From DT-110 sp964342305 (lineage in GTDB: Bacteria > Bacteroidota > Bacteroidia > Chitinophagales > Saprospiraceae): a DNA stretch of 64,000 bases. Both the position numbers and the translations under genes were made by a program. Numbering within the stretch: the first letter of the stretch is position 1; every line of letters begins with the position of its first letter. Positions 50,979-60,262 of this stretch are shown piece after piece. The notes below the pieces were generated by a model, which worked only from the letters and a program-made list of their open reading frames with translations, did no database searches and was not told where the DNA came from. Location: contig CAYFGK010000001.1 in NCBI GenBank assembly GCA_964342305.1, positions 1 to 64,000 on the forward strand. The letters are read 5' to 3'.

Positions 50979-53201
50979 ATGAAAAAGTCAAAAGGAACAA
51001 TGACTGTGACCAATCAATCTCTGCAGAAAGCTCTGCAACAATACTTTGGCTTTGACCAATTTAAGGGCCAGCAAAGTGACATTATACAAAGTGTACTAAA
51101 CGGACAAGATACGTTCGTTATCATGCCTACCGGGGGTGGAAAATCCCTCTGCTATCAATTACCGGCCCTCATGATGGAGGGTACTGCTCTGGTAATTTCA
51201 CCCCTCATTGCCCTGATGAAGAATCAGGTGGACTCCATTCGGGGACACAGCCAAAGTGATGATATAGCTCATTTTCTAAATTCTTCCCTGACCAAGGCTC
51301 AGATGAAGCTGGTGAAGCAGGACATTATGGATGGCAAGACCAAGTTGTTGTTCATCGCTCCCGAGACCTTGACCAAAGAAGAAAATATAGCCTTTTTCCA
51401 GCAGGCCAATATTTCTTTTGTGGCCGTGGATGAAGCACACTGTATCTCCGAGTGGGGGCATGATTTCAGACCTGAATACCGCCGGATCCGGGTTATGCTT
51501 AATTCTATTGGTGAAGATATTCCCGTGATCGCTCTGACCGCCACCGCCACGCCTAAGGTGCAGGCGGATATCGTGAAGAACCTCAACATGCAGGGCGAAA
51601 ATACTTTTGTATCGTCCTTTAATCGTTCCAACCTGTACTACGAGGTTCGGCCCAAGGGAAAAGCCGACCAGACTATCAAGAGTATCATACAGATCATTAA
51701 GGGCATTCCGAATCAATCGGGCATCATTTACGTGCAAAGTCGTAAATCGGCGGCAACCATTGCCAAGACGCTACAGGTCAATGATATTAAGGCTGCTCCC
51801 TATCATGCCGGCTTAGATGCTAAAACCCGTTCGCGCACACAGGATGATTTTCTGATGGAAAATGTGGATGTGATCGTGGCAACTATTGCTTTCGGAATGG
51901 GAATCGACAAACCCGACGTGCGGTTTGTCATCCACTACGATATGCCGAAAAGTATCGAAAATTACTACCAGGAAACCGGGCGGGCGGGCCGCGATGGCCT
52001 GGATGGTCGTTGCGTAGCTTTCTTCAGCTACAAAGACCTGATGAAACTGGAGAAATTCCTGCGCGACAAGCCCGTTGCCGAGCGGGAGATGGGGCAGCAA
52101 TTGATGCAGGAAGTGATGGCTTACGCCGAAACGACCGCCTGCCGCCGCAAATTCCTGCTTCACTACTTCGGGGAAGCATTTGACGACAGTCGGTGTGATA
52201 AAATGTGCGACAATTGCCGCCACCCCAAGGAAAAGGCTAGCGTAAAGAACGATATGATGCTTGCCCTGCAAGCGGTATTGGATCTGGAGGAGAATTACGG
52301 TCTACAGCTATTGGTCGATTTTGTCCGGGGACGTAAGACCAAGGAGATGGTCGATTTCGGCTTCAGCAAAAAAGAGTTGTTTGGCAAAGGCGAGGGCGAG
52401 ACCAGTACATATTGGTTTTCGGTTTTTCGTCATGCACTACTGCACGATCTGCTGCGCAAGGATGTTGAGAGTTACGGCTTGCTGAAGATGACTGATAAAG
52501 GACGTTCTTTCCTGGAACATCCGGTTGAGGTAGAGATACCGCTGAACCACGATTTCGATGCCGAACTCGAGGAGGCAACTGAATCGGAAAATGCCCGTAC
52601 GGCTGTGCTGGACGAAACGCTGATGCGCATGCTCAAGGATCTGCGCAAGCAAGAGTCACAACGGCTTGGAGTGCCCCCCTTCGTTATTTTTCAGGATCCT
52701 TCCCTGGAAGACATGGCTACGCAGTATCCGGTAACGCTAGACGAAATGACCCACATCAGCGGAGTGAGCAAGGGGAAAGCCGTGCGGTACGCAGCTCCAT
52801 TCTTGTCGCTCATCAAAGAATACGTGGAGAGTAATGACATAGAGCGCCCCACAGAAATCATTGTCAAACAGGTTGCCAATAAATCCAAAATGAAGGTGAA
52901 CATCATCCAGGGAGTGGACCGAAAGGTACCTCTGGAAGATCTGGCGGAAGCCAATGGCCTGAGTATGGAAGATCTGTTGGAAGAAATGTACGCCATTGTA
53001 CTTTCCGGGACCAAACTCAACATCGATTACTACGTAGAAGACAATCTCGACGAATACGCCCGGGAAGATATTGAGGATTACTTCATGGAAGCCGATACGG
53101 ACTCACTGGAAGTGGCATTTCAGGAATTGCAGGAGGAAGATATTACCATGGAGGAGATTCAGATCATGCGGGTTAAGTTTCTGTCAGATAATGCGAATTA
53201 A
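50979..53201 (+). CDS. recQ: ATP-dependent DNA helicase RecQ
   Basis: A 740-residue superfamily 2 helicase. Walker A is GGGKS with Lys55, DEAH at 151-154, the aromatic-rich loop CISEWGHDFRPEYR and motif VI QETGRAGRDG are intact. The zinc-binding cysteines are in ACRRKFLLHYFGEAFDDSRCDKMCDNC, then the winged helix and a C-terminal HRDC-like domain (about 510-590). A further C-terminal extension of about 150 acidic residues matches the longer RecQ of Bacteroidota. A DNA repair role in the cytosol. aroQ follows 9 bp later. Confidence 0.96.
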   Translation: MKKSKGTMTVTNQSLQKALQQYFGFDQFKGQQSDIIQSVLNGQDTFVIMPTGGGKSLCYQLPALMMEGTALVISPLIALMKNQVDSIRGHSQSDDIAHFLNSSLTKAQMKLVKQDIMDGKTKLLFIAPETLTKEENIAFFQQANISFVAVDEAHCISEWGHDFRPEYRRIRVMLNSIGEDIPVIALTATATPKVQADIVKNLNMQGENTFVSSFNRSNLYYEVRPKGKADQTIKSIIQIIKGIPNQSGIIYVQSRKSAATIAKTLQVNDIKAAPYHAGLDAKTRSRTQDDFLMENVDVIVATIAFGMGIDKPDVRFVIHYDMPKSIENYYQETGRAGRDGLDGRCVAFFSYKDLMKLEKFLRDKPVAEREMGQQLMQEVMAYAETTACRRKFLLHYFGEAFDDSRCDKMCDNCRHPKEKASVKNDMMLALQAVLDLEENYGLQLLVDFVRGRKTKEMVDFGFSKKELFGKGEGETSTYWFSVFRHALLHDLLRKDVESYGLLKMTDKGRSFLEHPVEVEIPLNHDFDAELEEATESENARTAVLDETLMRMLKDLRKQESQRLGVPPFVIFQDPSLEDMATQYPVTLDEMTHISGVSKGKAVRYAAPFLSLIKEYVESNDIERPTEIIVKQVANKSKMKVNIIQGVDRKVPLEDLAEANGLSMEDLLEEMYAIVLSGTKLNIDYYVEDNLDEYAREDIEDYFMEADTDSLEVAFQELQEEDITMEEIQIMRVKFLSDNAN

Positions 53202-53210
53202 TTCACTTTC

Positions 53211-53645
53211 GTGAAAAAGATCCTCATCCTCAACGGCCCGAACCTTAACCTGCTTGGCAAACGCGAGCCCGGAGTCTACGGTAGTCAGTCGTTCGAAGAC
53301 TACTTCCGGGAGCTCCAGATGTCGTTTACCGATCATTCACTCGTTTACTTTCAATCCAACCACGAAGGGGCTTTAGTGGACAAGTTGCACGATGTAGGGT
53401 TTTCCTTTGATGGTATCGTTTTTAATGCCGGGGCCTATACGCACACGTCCATAGCATTGGCGGATGCCATTGCAGCAATCGAAACACCGGTGGTTGAGGT
53501 GCATATTTCTAATGTACACCGTCGGGAATCGTTCCGTCATCATTCCTATCTGTCGCCCAACTGTGCGGGCATAATAATTGGTTTTGGCCTGAAGGGGTAC
53601 GAGTTGGCTGTACGTGCTCTGGTTGATGTTTTGGCAGAAGACTAA
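53211..53645 (+). CDS. aroQ: 3-dehydroquinate dehydratase, type II
   Basis: A 144-residue dodecameric enzyme of the shikimate pathway with a GTG start. ILNGPNLNLLGKREPGVYGS holds the active-site Tyr, and EVHISNVHRRESFRHHSYLSPNCAG the catalytic His and substrate loop. Nine bp after recQ, so probably cotranscribed with it. Confidence 0.96.
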   Translation: MKKILILNGPNLNLLGKREPGVYGSQSFEDYFRELQMSFTDHSLVYFQSNHEGALVDKLHDVGFSFDGIVFNAGAYTHTSIALADAIAAIETPVVEVHISNVHRRESFRHHSYLSPNCAGIIIGFGLKGYELAVRALVDVLAED

Positions 53646-53691
53646 AGGGAGCTGCCTAAAGGTTTTTTCTCTAACCTCTGGCAGAGTCTGT

Positions 53692-53710
53692 TATACCGCT
53701 TCCGAAAACG
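53692..53710. repeat. End fragment of the 124-bp structured repeat
   Basis: TATACCGCTTCCGAAAACG is identical to the first 19 bases of copy 1 (5996-6014) and ends next to the stop codon of the convergent gene at 53711. Confidence 0.75.
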
Positions 53711-54211
53711 CTAATAGTCCTTAAAACGCAGGTCGACCAGACGAAGGCGTTTAGATTTACCAAATTTTACGGTCTTGGTTTGAAATAATGGCTCAAAAGT
53801 AAATGATAAACCAAAACATCCGGCCGTGATAACAGCATCTGACCATTCGTAATTGGTATCGGGGTCGTTATCTGTAAGGGTGCCGATGAGGGCCAGTGCG
53901 GACCAGGCAAGGCCGAAATTCCGCATTTGGTTCTTGGCAACCGTGGGCCACTCCCGTTGGTATTGAAAGGCCGTAATGTCGTTGATGTTGACGAAGCGAT
54001 CCTCAAAAGCGATGAGGTTTTCCTCGACCAGGTAATCGCGGGTAGTATTGGTGTACCAATAGTCATCGTTCAGGATACGGTAGGTCAGCTCGGTATTGAG
54101 CGGGATCTTTTTCGTTTTAGCACGGCCACGCTTTTCAATTTGCAGGAATTTTTGGGCCGAGGCAGGCACGGTCAGGGCCGAGAGGAAAAGAAGCAGGACA
54201 AAGATGCGCAT
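53711..54211 (-). CDS. Secreted protein, unknown
   Basis: A 166-residue exported protein; the start at 54211 gives a signal peptide (MRIFVLLLFLSALTVPASAQ), preferred to an upstream ATG at 54292. The mature part KFLQIEKRGRAKTKKIPLNTELTYRI recalls a short beta domain seen in uncharacterised Bacteroidota secreted proteins, followed by a hydrophobic helix (LAWSALALIGTL, about 100-112). Not recognised. It sits 96 bp after rnpA on the same strand. Confidence 0.65.
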   Translation of the reverse strand: MRIFVLLLFLSALTVPASAQKFLQIEKRGRAKTKKIPLNTELTYRILNDDYWYTNTTRDYLVEENLIAFEDRFVNINDITAFQYQREWPTVAKNQMRNFGLAWSALALIGTLTDNDPDTNYEWSDAVITAGCFGLSFTFEPLFQTKTVKFGKSKRLRLVDLRFKDY

Positions 54212-54307
54212 AGGGCAATTTTTTGCGTAAGCATACCAGCAACAAAGGTGGAAGCTACGGAAAGTGGCTGATTTAATTGGCGTTCGATCCAAAGAGATCG
54301 GAAACCA

Positions 54308-54712
54308 TCAATCGGTTGGCTTATTCAAGTCGTGCCTGGCACAAAAAGTTTTGATGACACGTTTCATACTGCGTTCTATGTCGGTATAGGACATGGCTTC
54401 TTTACCGACGTAGAGTAACATAAAGGCGTAGGTGGTCTCGTGCTCTTCCAGCTTTTGATAGAGTGCTTGCTTGTGGATACGCCAGGCGTCCCGGACCTGG
54501 CGGCGGATGCGATTGCGATGTACTGCTCGCCGGAAACGTCGCTTGGGAACCGATACGGTACACTGTACCGGACTGGGAAGGGGAGGGTCGGTTACCGGTA
54601 GGTACACCAGTCGGATGGGGTATTTACTAAACGATTGGCCCTGCTTGAACAATGCCTGGATCAGTCGCCGGCTTTTTAGTCGTTCGGAAGGCCTAAATCC
54701 TAATTTTGGCAT
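54308..54712 (-). CDS. rnpA: Ribonuclease P protein component
   Basis: A 134-residue protein subunit of RNase P, which matures tRNA 5' ends with the RNase P RNA. The signature RNR motif is VPKRRFRRAVHRNRIRRQVRD. Start 54712 fits the family (FRPSERLKSRRLI). It is not beside rpmH, dnaA or yidC as in many bacteria; the RNA partner is not in the window. Confidence 0.95.
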   Translation of the reverse strand: MPKLGFRPSERLKSRRLIQALFKQGQSFSKYPIRLVYLPVTDPPLPSPVQCTVSVPKRRFRRAVHRNRIRRQVRDAWRIHKQALYQKLEEHETTYAFMLLYVGKEAMSYTDIERSMKRVIKTFCARHDLNKPTD

Positions 54713-54813
54713 GGGTACAGTTTCGTGGGAGCAAAGAAAGGCTTAATTTATGGATTCTTAGCACTCCTCTTGCCAATCTCGGAATCCATTATGTCACCTC
54801 TAACACACAACGA

Positions 54814-55512
54814 ATGGATTATCCGAAGGATTCCCTCACTATAAAGTCCTGGGCGGTGGAAGACCGACCCCGTGAAAAATGGATGCGCAGTGGTCGCCAG
54901 CACTTGTCCGATGCCGAATTACTGGCCATACTTCTCGGGTCGGGCAACCGACATGAATCAGCCGTCGATCTTGGGCGGCGGATCCTCAATGGTATGAATA
55001 ACGACCTGGACGAGCTGGGCCGAGCCAGTGTGCAGCGACTGCAACAGTTTCCGGGTATCGGTGAGGCCAAAAGCATCACCCTTCTGGCGGCGCTCGAACT
55101 GGCACGCAGGCGTAAAGCAGTAGATCTGACAACCAAGCCGCAGATCCGGAGCAGCCAGGATGCTTATCAGTTGCTATCGGTTAATCTGGAAAACTTGCCA
55201 CACGAAGAGTTTTGGATATTGCTGCTCAACCGGGCCAACCGGGTTATTGGCCGGGAGTGTATCAGCACGGGTGGTGTTTCGGGTACAGTGGTGGATGCTA
55301 AAATAGTCTTCAGGAAGGCCCTGGAATACCAGGCAAGTTCACTCATTCTGGGGCATAATCACCCCTCGGGAAACCTGGCGCCGAGTACGGCCGACCGGCA
55401 GCTCACCGCCAAGTTGGTCCAGGCGGGGAAGCACCTGGATGTTGCCGTACTCGATCACCTGATCGTGACGAATTCCAGCTACTACAGCTTTGCCGATGAA
55501 GGGGATATGTAA
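54814..55512 (+). CDS. radC: RadC family JAB domain protein
   Basis: A 232-residue protein with an N-terminal helix-hairpin-helix (QQFPGIGEAKSITLLAALEL) and a C-terminal JAMM metalloprotease-like domain (GHNHPSGNLAPSTAD, with the HxH and Asp). The start at 54814 is preferred to 54706, which would overlap rnpA. RadC is widely annotated for DNA repair, but its activity is not settled. A 124-bp repeat starts 10 bp after its stop codon. Confidence 0.92.
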   Translation: MDYPKDSLTIKSWAVEDRPREKWMRSGRQHLSDAELLAILLGSGNRHESAVDLGRRILNGMNNDLDELGRASVQRLQQFPGIGEAKSITLLAALELARRRKAVDLTTKPQIRSSQDAYQLLSVNLENLPHEEFWILLLNRANRVIGRECISTGGVSGTVVDAKIVFRKALEYQASSLILGHNHPSGNLAPSTADRQLTAKLVQAGKHLDVAVLDHLIVTNSSYYSFADEGDM

Positions 55513-55522
55513 AGGCTGTGCC

Positions 55523-55646
55523 ATACCACTTCCGAAAAGGACTGGGCTTCGCCCAACCCTTTTTACGGGAGAATATAATCGACTCGAGGTGGTTTAGCTT
55601 CGCTGTACTTCGTGCGGAGACAGCAAACCACTTGGTTGTCGGTATA
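55523..55646. repeat. 124-bp structured repeat, copy 2
   Basis: Same length as copy 1 (5996-6119), with ends ATACC/GGTAT, the tight hairpin TGGGC-TTC-GCCCA at 55543-55555 followed by ACCCTTTTT, and the outer stem GTGGTTT/AAACCAC. The first hairpin with its T-run could terminate radC. Confidence 0.8.
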
Positions 55647-55758
55647 TCCGCTAAACCTATTCGGGCTGAGTGCTGTTCCCATTAAGTCGTTTGAATCGCC
55701 TATCTTCGATCAGGCGATGGAGCTATGCTTTCTTTGATCACCTACAAAGGACCTCATA

Positions 55759-57519
55759 TTGGCAACACCTAATAAACGGTTTGACTACCAACTGCTTGGG
55801 CGTGTTTTGTCTCTGGCAAAGCCCTATCGTAACATCTTTATTGGTGCGGCCGTACTGGCCATTGTGCTGGCACCATTGGCTACGCTGCGTCCTTATCTGG
55901 TGAAGGTAATGGTGGATGACTACATCTTCCAGTACGATATTCCGGGGCTGACCCGCATGGCCCTGATCTTCCTGGGTGTATTATTTGTACACGCTATTTT
56001 GCAGTACTTCTTCATTTTCACCACTAATTTATTGGGGCAATCCGTGATCCGTGATCTGCGGGTAAATGTCTTTAAACAAATCAGCAGCCTGAAGCTGACG
56101 TATTTCGACCGCACGGCTATTGGTACTTCTACGACCCGTACGATCAACGATATTGAGACTATTAATACCGTTTTTTCGCAGGGAGTGATCACCATCGTTG
56201 CGGATCTGCTGACTTTGTTCGCTGTGCTGGGGATCATGTTTTATACGAGTTGGAAGCTTACTCTGATCTGTCTGATCACTATGCCTTTTCTGTTGATCGC
56301 CACCTATATTTTCAAGGAAAATGTGAAGAAAGCGTATCAAATCGTGCGCACCCAGATCCAGCGGATGAATGCTTTTTTGCAAGAGCGCATTTCAGGGATG
56401 CGGATCGTTCAGATCTTTAACTCTGAGGAGGAAGAGGCTCAGCGCTTTCGGACCATCAACCGGGAGTACACCCAGGCCAATCTCGATTCCATTCTGTACT
56501 ACGCTGTATTCTTTCCGGTGGTGGATATTATTGCGGCTGCTTCATTGGGCCTGATGGTTTGGTGGGGAGCGCGGGGCGTGATCGCTGATGATGTTACTCT
56601 TGGTGCCTTGGTCGCCTTTCCTATCTATCTGAATATGCTCTTCCGTCCGATGCGGATGCTGGCCGATAAGTTCAATACCCTGCAAATGGGACTGGTGGCG
56701 GCTGACCGGGTGTTTGGCGTATTGGACCGCACTGATAAGATCGACAACGTAGGTACCCAGAAGCCCGAGAAGCTCCAAGGAGATATCTCCTTTGATCAGG
56801 TTTGGTTTGCCTATTCGGCACGCGATTGGGTACTCAAGGATATATCCTTCCGGGTGAACCCGGGAGAGACTATGGCTATTGTTGGTAGTACGGGGTCCGG
56901 TAAAACGACCATTATCAATATCCTGAATCGCTTTTATGAGATCCAGAAGGGGGCCATCCGGATCGACGGCGAGGATATTCGCGATTACGAGCTTTTTGCC
57001 TATCGCCGTCGCATTGCCATCGTACTGCAGGATGTTTTCCTGTTTGGCGGTTCAGTATTGGAAAACATAACCCTCCGCGATTCAGAGATCAGCCGGGAAG
57101 AGGTGATTGACGCCGCAAAAATGATTGGCGCCCATGAGTTTATTGAAAAACTTCCGGGTGGCTATGATTACAAGGTCATGGAACGCGGAGCTACGCTTTC
57201 CATGGGGCAGCGTCAGTTGATCTCTTTTGTGCGGGCCCTTGTCTTCAATCCCGATATACTCGTACTCGACGAGGCGACCTCCTCGGTGGATCCGGAAACC
57301 GAGTCGGTCATTCAGCATGCCATTGAGACGCTGATTACCAAGCGTACGTCCATTATTATTGCGCACCGTCTCTCAACGATCCAGCACGCTGATAAGATCA
57401 TGGTGCTCCACCACGGTGAAGTGCAGGAAATTGGTTCACACGAAGAACTTCTGCGTAAGGAGGACGGGCATTACCGGCAGCTGTACGATATGCAGTTTGT
57501 GGAGGCAGTAGAAGAATAG
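55759..57519 (+). CDS. ABC transporter, fused membrane and ATPase domains (MsbA-like)
   Basis: A 586-residue half-transporter exporter: six membrane helices (about 1-310) and an ATPase domain. Walker A is GSTGSGKTT at 376-384, the signature LSMGQ at 480-484, and Walker B ILVLDEATSS. The start is a TTG at 55759 because no ATG is usable in frame. The substrate is unknown; MsbA-type lipid export is the closest guess. A downstream aspartoacylase gene is on the other strand. Confidence 0.9.
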   Translation: MATPNKRFDYQLLGRVLSLAKPYRNIFIGAAVLAIVLAPLATLRPYLVKVMVDDYIFQYDIPGLTRMALIFLGVLFVHAILQYFFIFTTNLLGQSVIRDLRVNVFKQISSLKLTYFDRTAIGTSTTRTINDIETINTVFSQGVITIVADLLTLFAVLGIMFYTSWKLTLICLITMPFLLIATYIFKENVKKAYQIVRTQIQRMNAFLQERISGMRIVQIFNSEEEEAQRFRTINREYTQANLDSILYYAVFFPVVDIIAAASLGLMVWWGARGVIADDVTLGALVAFPIYLNMLFRPMRMLADKFNTLQMGLVAADRVFGVLDRTDKIDNVGTQKPEKLQGDISFDQVWFAYSARDWVLKDISFRVNPGETMAIVGSTGSGKTTIINILNRFYEIQKGAIRIDGEDIRDYELFAYRRRIAIVLQDVFLFGGSVLENITLRDSEISREEVIDAAKMIGAHEFIEKLPGGYDYKVMERGATLSMGQRQLISFVRALVFNPDILVLDEATSSVDPETESVIQHAIETLITKRTSIIIAHRLSTIQHADKIMVLHHGEVQEIGSHEELLRKEDGHYRQLYDMQFVEAVEE

Positions 57520-58476
57520 CTAGCCAGCTACCGCTTTTGCTGCCGATACGGCTCTCACCAGGAAGAAACCATCTTCCCCCTGTTCCTGGTAAAGAGGCAT
57601 GAGAATGCGCCCGTCGCAGATAGCGCGGATTGGCCCGGTACGGTCGTGGGCGAGAATTTCGCCTTCCTCCACTTCCTGAAAGTTTTTGTATCCTGGCAGC
57701 ATTTCGAAATTATCCTCCGGTCCGATGGTGTGTCGCATGATAAATTCCGCAACTTTCGGCAGGCCATCTGAGTAATCGATCAGCAATTTATCGTGGCGGT
57801 TCTCTACATCTTCGGCAAGGACGAGCCCGGCCGACCGCATGCAATTGATAGTGGCAGCGATGGCCCGGTTAACGGAGAGATGTTCCTCGTGCTGACCCGA
57901 CTCGAAGGTGATGGCGACTGTGTCGTGATGGAAGTGCTCTTTAGAAAAATAGTGTAGCGTGGTGCCGGCGATGCCTTTCAATAGTCCTTTGATGACGGGG
58001 GCATGCATTTCGACTCCCAGTCGAATGCTTTCCGGATCATCGGTAGCTACGGAGAAAATACCACCGTAGGCGGTGGTGGTGTGCAGGTCGAGGAAGATGA
58101 CACGCTCCGGCTGGATAGCTTCGACCCGTTGGTTGATCAGAGATAGTATTTCGGCGATTTCGAGGTCTTCGGCTTCTAATAGATCACGGGGGGTGGTCAG
58201 GATGCGGTCGACGTTTTCCGTAGTCCACTGCCGGTTGAGGTCTTTTTGCAGATATCGCCTCCCGGCCTTGATAGCCTGCAGATTGCCCCGGATCCCGATC
58301 ATGTGCCCGAAAAAGCGAAAATCTGGATTTAGGTTAGGTTCGTTTTTGATGAGCTCGAACAGGATAGAAAGGGCTTCGATGCCAGCAGTCTCGTTGCCGT
58401 GCATGCCCCCAAAGCATACGAGCAGAGGGCCTGGTTCGGGACCGGAGTACTCGCCAATGATTCGTTCCTGTGTCAT
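57520..58476 (-). CDS. Succinylglutamate desuccinylase/aspartoacylase family enzyme
   Basis: A 318-residue zinc carboxypeptidase-like enzyme (M14 superfamily). The first two zinc ligands are in GGMHGNETAG, and LDLHTTTAYGG gives the third. A later substrate-site ESGQHE agrees with this family. Start 58476 (MTQERIIGEYSG) is chosen over 58545, which adds a weak hydrophobic leader. It deacylates an acyl-amino acid or peptide amide; substrate unknown. It directly adjoins the ABC exporter, tail to tail. Confidence 0.85.
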   Translation of the reverse strand: MTQERIIGEYSGPEPGPLLVCFGGMHGNETAGIEALSILFELIKNEPNLNPDFRFFGHMIGIRGNLQAIKAGRRYLQKDLNRQWTTENVDRILTTPRDLLEAEDLEIAEILSLINQRVEAIQPERVIFLDLHTTTAYGGIFSVATDDPESIRLGVEMHAPVIKGLLKGIAGTTLHYFSKEHFHHDTVAITFESGQHEEHLSVNRAIAATINCMRSAGLVLAEDVENRHDKLLIDYSDGLPKVAEFIMRHTIGPEDNFEMLPGYKNFQEVEEGEILAHDRTGPIRAICDGRILMPLYQEQGEDGFFLVRAVSAAKAVAG

Positions 58477-58615
58477 AGTCGCTTGTGTATTCAAAGGTGG
58501 GGCAATGACCCACAAAAATACGAATATACCGCTTACGATATGCAATTGAACTGGTCAATCCACTGCGAGTGAGCAGAAAAATCTATTGTGACGAATTGCA
58601 TACCACTGCATTGCT

Positions 58616-58629
58616 TTTTGCCGAAAGGC
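58616..58629. repeat. Mini-hairpin variant TTTTGCCGAAAGGC
   Basis: Same design with stem TTGCC-GAAA-GGCAA, just downstream of the AlkA-like gene stop on the minus strand. Confidence 0.5.
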
Positions 58630-58643
58630 AATCGCAGATTATA

Positions 58644-59255
58644 CTAGACCGGAGGGTTATCTTTCCACTGCCAGATGTACATGCAGGCGTAGGATCGATA
58701 GGGGCGCCAGGCCTGCGAAATAGCCAGTAAACGCGCATCCAGCTTTTTAGTGGTAAGCTTTGGTATTTGGTACAATTGGGACATGCCGACCCGTATACCC
58801 TGATCTCTCAGTGGAAAAACATCCGGGTGGCGGAGTGCACCGAGGAGCAACATTTGGACCGTCCATTCCCCAACTCCCTTAATCTTTGTAAGATGGCCGA
58901 TAATAGCCTCGGGATCTTGGTTCTGCCACGTCTCATCGAGCAGGTCTTCGTCCAGGAAAAATCGGGCTACATTTTGTACGTAACCGGCTTTTTGCCGGGA
59001 CAGCCCAGCATTGCGTAATTCTTCAACAGACAGAGTCAATAAATGATCGGGTGCGGGATGATCGGAGGGAAAAAGGGCGAGGAATCGACTGTAAATGGTG
59101 CCTGCCGCCTTGACCGAGAGCTGCTGGAAGATGATGGATCGGACGAGTGCGGGGTATACCTTTTCAGCGGGACCGGACCGATCGGGCAGCTCGTACTGAT
59201 TCACCAGGGGACGAAGAATGGGGTCGGTTGCTAAATGGTCACGAATTGCCTGCAT
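58644..59255 (-). CDS. DNA-3-methyladenine glycosylase II-like (AlkA family)
   Basis: A 203-residue HhH-GPD base-excision glycosylase. The helix-hairpin-helix is LTKIKGVGEWTV (122-133) and the catalytic Asp is D151 in FPLRDQG. FQQLSVKAAGTIYSRF is the substrate pocket helix. It lacks the N-terminal TATA-like domain of E. coli AlkA, as in the short bacterial forms. It removes alkylated purines. Confidence 0.92.
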   Translation of the reverse strand: MQAIRDHLATDPILRPLVNQYELPDRSGPAEKVYPALVRSIIFQQLSVKAAGTIYSRFLALFPSDHPAPDHLLTLSVEELRNAGLSRQKAGYVQNVARFFLDEDLLDETWQNQDPEAIIGHLTKIKGVGEWTVQMLLLGALRHPDVFPLRDQGIRVGMSQLYQIPKLTTKKLDARLLAISQAWRPYRSYACMYIWQWKDNPPV

Positions 59256-59408
59256 TTTTTGGACGGTTTACGGCCTACGGGAGATGGCACACGAAAAATG
59301 GATTAGGGTGGACGGATTGAAGGTCCCTAACCTTAATGCAGCTAAAGATAACGTACACACTTTGGTATTACAGCGAATGACCGATAGTTTTCAGCGACCT
59401 ACCTACAG

Positions 59409-59870
59409 CTATCCGGCCGCAGCCCGTACTTTGGGATTGAGCCGTAGTTCCACGTATTTTTCGGTAAAACCGAGGCGCTTGAAGAGGTCGATACCCGGAT
59501 TGTTGGGACGAAGGTGCATAGCGATTTCCCCTTTAGCGTGGCGAACGGCACGTTGAACGAGGTCCTGCAGGATATCTTCTTCCTGGAGGTAATCAGGGTG
59601 GAGGACGGCATAGACCAGCACGTAGCTTGGGTTGTATGCCCCCATACCGGTTTGGTTGACTACGACACAGGAGATGACCTGATCCTTTTCCCAGAGGGTA
59701 AAAATATACCCTCCGAAGGACGGACGGTTTTTCAGTGCGTAATCGAGGGCCTCTGCAATTTCTTCTCCATTCGTGGAGTCACTGTTCTGGCTTAAAAGCT
59801 GCACCACAGCGGCTCGTTCGGGGGGAGTGAGGCCGGTGAAAGAGTCATAGAGTTGTACCCGGCGATTCAT
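59409..59870 (-). CDS. GNAT family N-acetyltransferase
   Basis: A 153-residue acetyl-CoA-dependent acetyltransferase. The fold is visible as an N-terminal helix pair, the strand GYIFTLWEKDQVISCVVVNQTG, VYAVLHPDYLQEEDILQDLVQRAVRHAKG (the acetyl-CoA-binding region) and LFKRLGFTEKYVELRL near the end. Acceptor unknown. Its neighbour on the same strand is the AlkA-like glycosylase. Confidence 0.85.
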   Translation of the reverse strand: MNRRVQLYDSFTGLTPPERAAVVQLLSQNSDSTNGEEIAEALDYALKNRPSFGGYIFTLWEKDQVISCVVVNQTGMGAYNPSYVLVYAVLHPDYLQEEDILQDLVQRAVRHAKGEIAMHLRPNNPGIDLFKRLGFTEKYVELRLNPKVRAAAG

Positions 59871-60262
59871 ATTGTAGCACGTTTAGAGAGAAGTAAATAA
59901 CTAAATTTCCTAACCGGAACGGATAGGTCCATGGGGGAGTCAGTTACATATGATCACGGGAAGAGAGTGTGGTGAGAGGCTGTAAATTGCTGAATACAAG
60001 CTACCTATAAAAACAGTAAAATCAAAGTAATTTCTGTTTTTTCCCTATTGTGAGCAAATCCGGTTGGAGCTAGAATGAGGTAACTGCCCGGATTTAAAGG
60101 GGGCTTGCGTAAAGGGATAAAATGAGCGTATATTTGCCAGTTCAATGAAGGGGTCACGATCCCTTCGGTACAGTTAGCAGTTTTCTGTCCGTACGGGCGG
60201 CAAGCCTGCAACTTGCTCAACCACCACATAGGTGGCATTTGTTAACGCGTACCAATCAACTT
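59871..60262. other. Gene-free spacer with the trhO promoter
   Basis: No gene is seen. A good promoter lies at 60105-60136; otherwise nothing recognised. Short open frames in the region have no protein-like composition. Confidence 0.55.
60105..60136 (+). promoter_or_regulatory. Bacteroidota-type promoter of trhO
   Basis: TTG at 60105-60107, then 21 nt, then TATATTTG at 60129-60136. The predicted start near 60143 leaves a leader of about 120 nt before the trhO start codon. Confidence 0.55.
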